A DNA stretch of 22,163 nucleotides, taken from positions 1 to 22,163 of the forward strand of contig JAWXCH010000236.1 in assembly GCA_034440595.1 (NCBI GenBank), given 5' to 3'. Position 1 is the stretch's first letter. The number at the start of each line of letters is the position of its first letter. Shown piece by piece: positions 16,614 to 22,163 of the stretch. The notes under the pieces are model-generated. The model was not told the origin of the DNA. It saw only the letters and a list, made by a program, of their open reading frames with translations, and searched no databases. Origin of the DNA: JAWXCH01 sp034440595. GTDB taxonomy: Bacteria > Planctomycetota > Planctomycetia > Pirellulales > JALHPA01. Made by a program: the position numbers and the translations under genes.

Positions 16614-16918
16614 ATTGCCTTCGTGTCGGCAACTGATATCTGCCTGCAGCCCCTCACCTCTCCACCCGCTGGACATTGATCTCATACATCGCGCCGTGGG
16701 GGAGAGATCGCGGTATCAGCCGCGGGTGAGGGCGATCAACAATCGACAGGACTAAGCCGCTGGCAATGCAATGAAAGTGAGTCAAAATCGCTATCAGGCA
16801 GGATAACCATCGCTGATTTTCCGGAAATAACGCCGTATCGCCGTTCGCCGGTTCACGGTGTCCCGCTACAATCGGCCAATTCCACAGCCGAGTTTGCCCC
16901 TAGGTAATCTGATTGCAC
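16614..16918. other. Intergenic region after the three-gene module
   Basis: About 300 bases without a gene. It starts with a weak hairpin, TTGCC and GGCAA, at 16615-16632 just after the stop, and holds a dispersed repeat at 16651-16732. The remainder, up to the mannose synthase start, shows nothing clear beyond a likely promoter region. Confidence 0.5.
16651..16732. repeat. Dispersed TCACCTCTCC/CGGGTGAG repeat, copy A
   Basis: Outer ends CCCTCACC and GGGTGAGGG are inverted, and inner CTCTCC and GGAGAG form a second inverted pair. The same ordered blocks occur in shorter form at 21959-22004. It is an intergenic palindromic repeat with no coding potential. Confidence 0.6.
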
Positions 16919-17665
16919 ATGCCTGATTCAAACAACGCCACCAAGACGCTCGTCATGTCGGCGACCTATAACGAGATCGAAAATCTACCACGCCTGGTTG
17001 ACGGGGTTTTCGCCGTCGCTCCCGAGGTCGATTTTTTGGCAGTTGACGACAACTCACCGGACGGCACCGGCGTCTGGGCTGACCAGCGTGCAACGATAGA
17101 CAAGCGTGTCCGCTGCCTGCATCGCGCCGGCAAGCAGGGCCTCGGCAGCGCGATCATCGCCGGAATGCGATACGCCAGCGAGCATGGCTATCGGCATATG
17201 TTGAACATTGATGCCGACTTCAGCCATCACCCGCGCTATCTGCCCGCCATGATCTCCGGCATGGATCCCGCCAATGGCGCACCAGTCGACGTCATGATCG
17301 GCTCGCGATATATCCCGGGCGGTGGAACTACCGGCTGGCCAATGCGTCGCAAGTTGATGAGCCGTGGCGTGAATCTCTATGCACGCTGGTGCCTCTGGCT
17401 CTCGCCGCACGATTGCAGCGGCGGCTACCGCTGCTACCGCGTTGCAATGCTGGAGAAGCTAGACCTGGGTGCGGTGCAATCGAGCGGGTACTCGTTTCAA
17501 GAAGAGATCCTCTGGATGCTCCACCGCGCCGGGGCACGCATCGCCGAGACACCGATCATCTTCGCTGATCGTGAGCGTGGTCAATCGAAGATCAACGGCA
17601 AAGAAGCGGTTACCGCCCTGCGGATTATTGCCACGCTCGGTGCAAGGAACCTGATCGGAAGGTAG
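16919..17665 (+). CDS. Polyprenol monophosphomannose synthase (GT2, DPM1-like)
   Basis: The 248-residue enzyme should transfer mannose from GDP-mannose to a polyprenyl phosphate, giving a lipid-linked donor for extracytoplasmic glycosylation. Motifs in order are SATYNEIENLPRLV at 14-27, FLAVDDNSPDGTG at 39-51, GKQGLGSAIIAG at 71-82, the metal and nucleotide-sugar site NIDADFSHHP at 96-105, GSRYIPGG at 128-135, DCSGGYRCYR at 165-174, and GYSFQEEILW with EIPI-like ETPIIFADRERGQSKI to residue 225. It has no C-terminal membrane domain, as in the short bacterial type. The ATG at 16919 is preferred; a TTG two codons earlier is possible. It lies 305 bases after the three-gene module on the same strand. 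Its 3' end is repeated in a remnant downstream. Confidence 0.93.
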   Translation: MPDSNNATKTLVMSATYNEIENLPRLVDGVFAVAPEVDFLAVDDNSPDGTGVWADQRATIDKRVRCLHRAGKQGLGSAIIAGMRYASEHGYRHMLNIDADFSHHPRYLPAMISGMDPANGAPVDVMIGSRYIPGGGTTGWPMRRKLMSRGVNLYARWCLWLSPHDCSGGYRCYRVAMLEKLDLGAVQSSGYSFQEEILWMLHRAGARIAETPIIFADRERGQSKINGKEAVTALRIIATLGARNLIGR

Positions 17666-17670
17666 CCCAC

Positions 17671-17756
17671 AGTTGCCTTTCGCTCCGCGAAAGAGCACTG
17701 AAATTGGATTAGACGTTGATCTGCGAAAGCGCAATTTCGCGGAGTGAAAGGCGACT
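17671..17756. repeat. Palindromic intergenic repeat element, copy 2
   Basis: The ends AGTTGCCTTTCGCTCCGCG and, as complement, AGTCGCCTTTCACTCCGCG are inverted repeats. Internal hairpins are CTTTCGC-TCC-GCGAAAG at 17677-17693 and GCGAAA/TTTCGC at 17723-17740. It matches the element at 9476-9570 and lies exactly between the mannose synthase gene and a duplicated copy of its 3' end. Confidence 0.78.
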
Positions 17757-17837
17757 GAAGAAGCGGTTACCGCCATGCGGATTATTGCAACCTTGGGTGC
17801 GCAAAATCTGATCGGTTGGCAACCGGGCTCACGTTAA
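17757..17837 (+). pseudogene. Remnant 3' end of a second mannose synthase gene
   Basis: Bases 17758-17815 match 17601-17658, the end of the intact gene, with 10 differences in 58 by my count. Translated in its own frame it reads EEAVTAMRIIATLGAQNLIG and then a six-residue tail before TAA at 17835. Most differences are synonymous or conservative, as expected of paralogues that diverged as functional genes. No start or upstream domain remains; the palindromic element abuts it. Confidence 0.65.
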
Positions 17838-19189
17838 ATGCTCTCTCCTCTTTCTGGCTGAGTCTCCAGCGGCACAAAATCGGCCGAGCGCGGCGTATCG
17901 ATATCCAGCCGCACCGGCCCAATGATCAGTCGCGAGTCATGCGCATTGAGTAGCCAATTCCAGAACCAGCGAAACATCACAGAAACGCGATTACGAAAGC
18001 CAATCAGGAATGAGATGTGGACAACTGCCCAGAGCAGCCAGGCACCAAAGCCACCAATCTTTAGCTTGCCGACATGCGCCACCGCTTGTGTACGCCCGAT
18101 CACCGCTAGCGAGCCTTTGTCACGGTACTTGAACGGTGGGCGATGGTCGGCGACGGTCTTGTCGGCCAGCTCCTTCAGAATAATATACCCCGCGTATTGT
18201 CCCATCTGAATCGCTGCGGGCGCAACTCCAGGGATCATTCGCGCAGTGCCTCCCGATTTGCCAGCGTCTCCCCATTTCGCCGCTGCCATATCTCCTAGAA
18301 CAAACACCTCGCGGTGGCCTGGAATGCTGAGATCTGGCCCGACAATCACTCTCCCGGCACGGTCTAGCGGCACGCCCAGGCCCTTGGCGAGCGGGCTGGC
18401 CTGCACACCTGCGGCCCAAAAGACATTTTGCATTGGAAAGAATCGATTTCCCACCGAAACGCCATGCGGCTGAATGTTGGTCACAATCGAATTGAGATGG
18501 ATCTCAACCCCCATCCGCTCCAGGTCGCGCTGCGCCCGTTTACTCAGTTCGGGTGGAAACGGGGGTAGCACCCGGTCGGTACCCTCAAAGATCACCACAC
18601 GCGTATTGCGAGTATCGATGTGCTTGTAGTCGTGCGGCAAGGTCTTACCGGCGATCTCCATGATGGCTCCGGCCAGCTCGACACCGGTCGCACCGGCACC
18701 GACAATGCCAAAGGTCAACGCCGCGATGCGTGCTTTTTCACTCCCCTCAAATTCAGCCGTCTCAAAGGCCAATAGTATTCGCCGCCTCAGTTCGGTAGCG
18801 TCCTCCAGACTCTTCAAGCCGGGCGCGTACTTCTCCCATTCATCGTGGCCAAAGTAGGCGTGCCGCGCACCGGCCGCCAGAACGAGATAGTCGTACTGAA
18901 CATAGCCATCGTGAAACATCAGCCGCCGCTTTTCGACATCAACGCTATGCACCTGGGCCAATAGCACCTGGCAGTTCTTTTGCTTTCGCAAAATGCTGCG
19001 GATCGGGGCGCTGATCTCTGCCGGAGTGAGCGAAGCGGTGGCCACCTGATACAATAGCGGCTGGAAGAGATGGTGATTGCGGCGGTCGACCAACGTCAGA
19101 TCGATCTCAGCATGACGGAGTGCTTTGGCCACTTGCAGGCCGGCAAAACCGCCACCGACGATGAGAATTTTGGGAAGGGTCTTGGTCAT
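17834..19189 (-). CDS. ndh: Type II NADH:quinone oxidoreductase (NDH-2)
   Basis: This 450-residue flavoprotein should oxidise NADH and pass electrons to quinone at the inner membrane without pumping protons. The FAD-binding GGGFAG lies at 12-17, the acidic end of the second strand is LTLVDRR, and the NAD-binding GAGATG is at 164-169. The VFVLGD motif that binds FAD lies at 295-300, and the quinone-site-like VAPAAIQMG at 322-330. The C-terminal region 379-414 is hydrophobic and aromatic, fitting a membrane-attachment helix pair. The ATG at 19189 was chosen because AGGA lies 7 bases upstream and it gives the normal short N-terminus before KILIVGGG; the frame extends further up without homology. 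The gene converges on the mannose synthase remnant, sharing bases of the stop codons. Confidence 0.92.
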   Translation of the reverse strand: MTKTLPKILIVGGGFAGLQVAKALRHAEIDLTLVDRRNHHLFQPLLYQVATASLTPAEISAPIRSILRKQKNCQVLLAQVHSVDVEKRRLMFHDGYVQYDYLVLAAGARHAYFGHDEWEKYAPGLKSLEDATELRRRILLAFETAEFEGSEKARIAALTFGIVGAGATGVELAGAIMEIAGKTLPHDYKHIDTRNTRVVIFEGTDRVLPPFPPELSKRAQRDLERMGVEIHLNSIVTNIQPHGVSVGNRFFPMQNVFWAAGVQASPLAKGLGVPLDRAGRVIVGPDLSIPGHREVFVLGDMAAAKWGDAGKSGGTARMIPGVAPAAIQMGQYAGYIILKELADKTVADHRPPFKYRDKGSLAVIGRTQAVAHVGKLKIGGFGAWLLWAVVHISFLIGFRNRVSVMFRWFWNWLLNAHDSRLIIGPVRLDIDTPRSADFVPLETQPERGESI

Positions 19190-19260
19190 GCTCCGTTCCT
19201 GGTTTAGTGTTGCTATCCTTCGCGTGCAGGCTAACAAGAGTGCCGTCAGGGGACAAGCAT

Positions 19261-19276
19261 CGTGCCAGTCGGCACG
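19261..19276. other. Small perfect hairpin in a divergent promoter region
   Basis: CGTGCC-AGTC-GGCACG forms a 6-bp stem with a 4-base loop between the divergent ndh and small-protein genes. It could be a regulator site or leader structure. A TATACT box lies nearby on the plus strand (19305-19310) without a clear -35. Confidence 0.3.
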
Positions 19277-19371
19277 CACAGCTCCAAGAAAGATTCCCAA
19301 CAGTTATACTGAACGCATGTTCATTGTTGCGTCCTAATCAAACGATCAACTGTAAACTCGCAAGGCACCCC

Positions 19372-19608
19372 ATGAGAGCCAATTCAGACGACAGCGATGG
19401 ACCGGGTGAAGATCCACGCCCAGTGGATTCACTGATCGAAGCCTGGGCCAACGCCCCGCTTGGCCTGACGAAGTGGGAGCCGAACGACGGCGGCCCGGCG
19501 CTCTACGGCCTACGGAAAGAAATGATCGTCGACGGCGTCCGTGAGGTGCAGATGGTCTGGATCAACCAGGCGCAGTTGCGGAGCATTGGGATTGAGCATG
19601 GGTTGTGA
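19372..19608 (+). CDS. Small hypothetical protein (78 residues)
   Basis: The product has an acidic, Gly/Asp-rich first 18 residues and then a compact region with SLIEAWANAPLGLTKWEPN and REVQMVWINQAQLRSIGIEH. It has no signal peptide, membrane segment or known motif. The ATG at 19372 is supported by AAGG 6 bases upstream; the frame is open further left but that part lies in the divergent promoter region and looks non-coding. The composition and a normal-looking end suggest a real gene, perhaps planctomycete-specific. Function unknown. Confidence 0.65.
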   Translation: MRANSDDSDGPGEDPRPVDSLIEAWANAPLGLTKWEPNDGGPALYGLRKEMIVDGVREVQMVWINQAQLRSIGIEHGL

Positions 19609-19636
19609 GGGGAGTTCTGCACCTGCCTGAATCTTG

Positions 19637-20242
19637 TTAGCGGCTGTTCGGTCCATTCGTGAACGGATCCTTCCACCCTTTGAACTTGGCTATATCCTTA
19701 TACAGGATCTCGATTGATTCGTGCTTTTCCTTAGTCAGGTCTTGAATCAATGACAACCCAATATCATCCGCAACTTTGATGAGCACGCCATAGTCATAAA
19801 GTTTGTCGTTTTCTTTAAACGCCTTCAGTGCATCATCGCGGAGTAATACCTTTCGGCCGTTGATCTCCATGCGTGTATACCTGGTAATCCCAGCCGTCAC
19901 CTTGGGCTTTCCTTCGTAATAATAGCCGTGCGCGCTGGGGACGTATAGTTTGTCACCATCTGTCAAGACGGTGCCATGCTCTTCTCCGGTTTCCATATGC
20001 TTGAACGGTCCTATTTCAATTTTTCCTCCGCACGAGGAGAATTGCATGCGAAACTTCAATTCGTCGTTAAACTCCTCGATTGCCAAGACCGTGTCAGTGT
20101 AAGTGCCAACTTCACTGGTCGAAGTGTAGATGCCCACCCACGACTTATCCAGCTTCGCCACGTCCGCTTTCTTCGGTTCGGCGGCAACCACCGATATTGC
20201 GGAAAGACAAATCGTCAGCAGTGCAATTCGCGATAGATTCAT
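19637..20242 (-). CDS. Secreted hypothetical protein
   Basis: The 201-residue product has a typical Sec signal peptide, a short basic start and a hydrophobic core, with likely cleavage after VVAA at residue 21. The mature part is mixed charged and beta-rich, with WVGIYTSTSEVGTYTDTVL and LYVPSAHGYYYEGKPKV, and ends in a lysine-rich helical region. No family or catalytic motif was recognised. The ATG at 20242 has AGGG 7 bases upstream. The gene stands alone, convergent with the small protein gene (28-base gap) and divergent from the DUF1015 gene. Confidence 0.8.
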   Translation of the reverse strand: MNLSRIALLTICLSAISVVAAEPKKADVAKLDKSWVGIYTSTSEVGTYTDTVLAIEEFNDELKFRMQFSSCGGKIEIGPFKHMETGEEHGTVLTDGDKLYVPSAHGYYYEGKPKVTAGITRYTRMEINGRKVLLRDDALKAFKENDKLYDYGVLIKVADDIGLSLIQDLTKEKHESIEILYKDIAKFKGWKDPFTNGPNSR

Positions 20243-20317
20243 TTCGCTGCCCTAATTGTATGAGTGATGCGGGAGTGATTGACACTTCGCGAAATTGTAA
20301 TCGGCAACCTCCGGTTC

Positions 20318-20336
20318 GGCCTACAGAGGTTAGGCC
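20318..20336. other. Hairpin in the 20243-20529 divergent gap
   Basis: GGCCTA-CAGAGGT-TAGGCC is a perfect 6-bp stem with a 7-base loop. It lies between the start of the secreted-protein gene and the promoter of the DUF1015 gene. It may be a protein-binding site; no function is assigned. Confidence 0.35.
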
Positions 20337-20402
20337 ACACAGGTCTGGACGATTCGCGTGCATTTGCAACGCCTTTTTAAAACCGCCGCCCCGCCACCCC
20401 CT

Positions 20403-20431
20403 TTGACAATCCTCCGCCATTCCGGGATAAA
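20403..20431 (+). promoter_or_regulatory. Sigma-70-like promoter of the DUF1015 gene
   Basis: A perfect -35 TTGACA (20403-20408) and GATAAA (20426-20431) are 17 bases apart. It lies about 100 bases before the ATG at 20530, leaving a leader of roughly 90 bases. This is the best housekeeping-type promoter seen in the window. Confidence 0.6.
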
Positions 20432-20529
20432 TTTGGTTTCCCCATCACGCTGAATTTGGCCGCAGACTCTACCTCTGCCTGGCAATCGGCGTGCTACCTC
20501 AATCCACGCTGATTTTCACCCCCTGCATC

Positions 20530-21837
20530 ATGCCTGACATCCAAGCTTTTCGCGGTATCCGTTACGACCTCAAACATGTCGGCTCGCTGTCGAATGTCGT
20601 CTGCCCTCCCTATGACGTGATCGATGCCAAGTTCCAGGACGACCTGTACAAGAAGCACCCCGCCAACTTCATACGCCTGGAGCTGAACCGCGAAGAACCC
20701 GGCGACGACGAGCAGAACAACAAGTACAGCCGTGCCGCCCGGTTTCTGAAGAACTGGCTGAATGAAGGAGTGCTGCAAAACGAGTCCCAACCTGCGATCT
20801 ACGTTTATCACCAGGTTTTTAGCTACGGTGGCCAAGAATACACCCGGCGGGGTTTCATGTGCCGCTGCCGCACGGTTCGCTTTGGCCAGGGAAACATCTA
20901 CCCGCACGAAGAGACCATGTCCGGCCCCAAACAGGACCGACTACTGCTGACCAAGGCCACCAAAACCAACCTCAGCCAGATCTTTGGCCTCTACCCGGAC
21001 CCAGAGAATACCGCTCAAAACCTGCTGGAAAAGCACATCGCGGGCCAGACCCCGACCGAGGCGACCGACCATTTGGGCGTGATCCACCGCGTCTGGGCTG
21101 TCACCGATCCGGCCATCATTTCGCAGCTCACCGGGGTGATGGGTCCAAAGCCGATCTTCATCGCCGATGGCCACCATCGGTACGAGACATCGTGCAACTA
21201 CAAAGACGAAATCGCCGCGGCCAGCGGGGGCACCCTCCCGGACAATCACCCGGCCAACTTTGTCCTGATGGTCTGCATTGGCATGGATGACCCGGGCCTG
21301 ATCGTGCTCCCTACGCATCGCCTGTTCAGCGGAATCCCAGAGCTAGACAGTAGCGAACTGGCCGCCAAGCTGAAGCCGAGCTTCGATTGCCGCGTTGTTG
21401 GCGAAGGGACCGATCTGGCCGAAACCGTCTGGAATAAGATCGAATCCGAAGCCGACCAGGGAGCCATCGGGCTATATACCAAGAAAGACGACCGCTGGAC
21501 GATTGCCACCCTGACCGACGCCGGGCGTGCCAAAATGGCCGAAATCGCTAGCGAACATTCGGAGGACTGGCAGGAGCTAGGGGTCGCCCTATTACACCGC
21601 TTGCTTGTCGATACGCTGCTCGGAGCCAAGGGGCACCCGAAGCCGCATTACGTCCACCTCGTGAGCGAAGTGGTCGAAAGCCTGGAAACGGGCGAATACC
21701 CGTTGGCGGCCTTGGTCATGCCAGCGACGGTGGAGCATATCCGCGTCATCAGCGAACATAGCGAGCGGATGCCGGCCAAGAGCACCTATTTCTATCCCAA
21801 GCTCCTCGGCGGGCTGGTGGTGAACCCGTTGGAATAG
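20530..21837 (+). CDS. DUF1015 family protein
   Basis: The 435-residue product matches the DUF1015 (COG4198) family over its full length. Signatures are CPPYDVI at 25-31, HEETMSGPKQDRLLL at 126-140, and ADGHHRYET at 212-220, with the HHR and acidic residues presumably in the active site. It has no signal peptide and should be cytoplasmic. The biochemical role of the family is not firmly established; in many bacteria the gene sits near serine or one-carbon metabolism genes, but no such neighbour is visible here. The ATG at 20530 starts the conserved MPDIQAFRGIRYD; the frame is open 13 codons upstream. No Shine-Dalgarno sequence is evident. Confidence 0.88.
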   Translation: MPDIQAFRGIRYDLKHVGSLSNVVCPPYDVIDAKFQDDLYKKHPANFIRLELNREEPGDDEQNNKYSRAARFLKNWLNEGVLQNESQPAIYVYHQVFSYGGQEYTRRGFMCRCRTVRFGQGNIYPHEETMSGPKQDRLLLTKATKTNLSQIFGLYPDPENTAQNLLEKHIAGQTPTEATDHLGVIHRVWAVTDPAIISQLTGVMGPKPIFIADGHHRYETSCNYKDEIAAASGGTLPDNHPANFVLMVCIGMDDPGLIVLPTHRLFSGIPELDSSELAAKLKPSFDCRVVGEGTDLAETVWNKIESEADQGAIGLYTKKDDRWTIATLTDAGRAKMAEIASEHSEDWQELGVALLHRLLVDTLLGAKGHPKPHYVHLVSEVVESLETGEYPLAALVMPATVEHIRVISEHSERMPAKSTYFYPKLLGGLVVNPLE

Positions 21838-21856
21838 CTTGAAACGTGTCCGCATT

Positions 21857-21922
21857 TCAACCCGACGCGCCAGCGAGGCGCAGTGCCGTTCGATGCATTT
21901 CCTCGCTGGCGCGTCGGGTTGA
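21857..21922. repeat. Perfect 22-bp inverted repeat after the DUF1015 gene
   Basis: The left arm (21857-21878), containing ACCCGACGCGCCAGCGAGG, and the right arm (21901-21922) are exact reverse complements around a 22-base loop. It starts 20 bases after the stop codon. Transcripts would form a very strong hairpin, but no T-run follows, so it is more likely an intergenic repeat or mRNA 3' stabiliser than a classical terminator. Confidence 0.85.
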
Positions 21923-21934
21923 TTTATTCGCTAC

Positions 21935-21950
21935 AGTTTCACGTGAAACG
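21935..21950. promoter_or_regulatory. parS-like ParB binding site
   Basis: The palindrome GTTTCACGTGAAAC at 21936-21949 equals the 14-base core of the chromosomal parS consensus TGTTTCACGTGAAACA; only the two outermost bases differ (A and G here). It lies in a convergent intergenic gap, away from promoters. ParB would load here to organise chromosome segregation. Confidence 0.65.
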
Positions 21951-21958
21951 ACCATTTT

Positions 21959-22004
21959 TCACCTCTCCCTCTGGGAGAGGTCGACGCCCAAGCGGCGGGT
22001 GAGC
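21959..22004. repeat. Dispersed TCACCTCTCC/CGGGTGAG repeat, copy B
   Basis: This short copy contains TCACCTCTCC, GGGAGAGGTCG and GGCGGGTGAG in the same order as the element at 16651-16732, with a tight CTCTCC/GGAGAG hairpin. It is non-coding. Confidence 0.6.
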
Positions 22005-22039
22005 GACTGTGTAGGTTGTCAAGTTGTTTTAATAGCAGA

Positions 22040-22163
22040 TCAAATCTGCGGAGTTAATATTTTCATTACGTAACGAGCCATCGCTGGTTGAGTTTCGCCC
22101 TCAACAGCGTCTAACGGAATCATACGTTCTTGGTTCGGGCGACCAGGGGCCTCATTGCCGGCC
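22040..22163 (-). CDS. 3' end of an unknown gene, cut by window edge
   Basis: A minus-strand frame is open from the right edge to a TGA at 22042-22040, giving 40 residues with NEAPGRPNQERMIPLDAVEG and a final MARYVMKILTPQI. It has a protein-like composition but is too short to assign. The stop lies in a small hairpin, GCAGAT-TTG-ATCTGC (22049-22035), that could help end transcription. Confidence 0.4.
   Translation of the reverse strand, partial: AGNEAPGRPNQERMIPLDAVEGETQPAMARYVMKILTPQI

Noticed and set aside
17757..17837. Short functional gene downstream of the mannose synthase
   Set aside because: It matches only the last 20 residues of the enzyme and has no start or upstream domain, so it is a remnant.
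19190..19300. Upstream extension of the NDH-2 protein by 37 residues
   Set aside because: The family starts just before KILIVGGG, and the ATG at 19189 has AGGA at good spacing.
19207..19371. Upstream extension of the 78-residue protein in the same frame
   Set aside because: It overlaps the divergent promoter region and a hairpin, looks non-coding, and the ATG at 19372 has its own ribosome binding site.
21846..22073. A 75-codon plus-strand open frame after the DUF1015 gene
   Set aside because: It is made of an inverted repeat, the parS-like palindrome and a dispersed repeat, so it is not a gene.

Overview
The window looks like chromosomal DNA of a planctomycete, probably from the Pirellula/Rhodopirellula side. 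The clearest markers are the planctomycete-typical c-type cytochrome-like exported proteins (PSCyt1/DUF1549/DUF1553), their Tat-exported DUF1501 partner, moderately high G+C, weak ribosome binding sites, and many short palindromic intergenic repeats. No insertion sequence, CRISPR array, rRNA or tRNA was recognised.

Left third (1-7000, all minus strand): transcription runs leftward through a full DUF1549/DUF1553 cytochrome-like protein (6353-2886), a DUF1501 protein whose start overlaps the previous stop by 11 bases (2896-1394), and a second, closely similar DUF1549/DUF1553 gene cut by the left edge (1220-1). This looks like a tandem duplication of the usual two-gene unit. Upstream lies a small lipoprotein (6987-6526).

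Middle (7000-10300, minus strand): a hipBA-type toxin-antitoxin pair (8777-7195) with a promoter and candidate operator, a TrmH/SpoU tRNA 2'-O-methyltransferase (9468-8968), and a stand-alone trpF (10233-9577). A palindromic repeat element separates the last two.

Centre right (10600-17700, plus strand): the most interesting block. It has three consecutive genes. The first encodes an exported coiled-coil protein with a C-terminal membrane anchor and a polysaccharide co-polymerase (Wzz/GumC)-like cytoplasmic tail. The second encodes an ExeA/GspA-like AAA ATPase with a 300-residue tail. The third encodes a CpsD/BY-kinase-like protein that has lost a recognisable Walker A motif and a tyrosine tail. 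A polyprenol-phosphate mannose synthase follows. I read this as a divergent envelope or exopolysaccharide assembly module in which the ATPase activity may come from the AAA protein rather than the kinase-like one. The 3' end of the mannose synthase is duplicated beyond a palindromic element, which suggests a lost paralogue.

Right end (17800-22163): a type II NADH dehydrogenase (minus), a 78-residue unknown protein (plus), a secreted unknown protein (minus), a DUF1015 protein (plus) with a good promoter, and the 3' end of an unknown minus-strand gene at the edge. The convergent gap before that last gene holds a 22-bp inverted repeat, a second copy of a dispersed repeat, and a 14-bp palindrome identical to the core of the bacterial parS centromere site.
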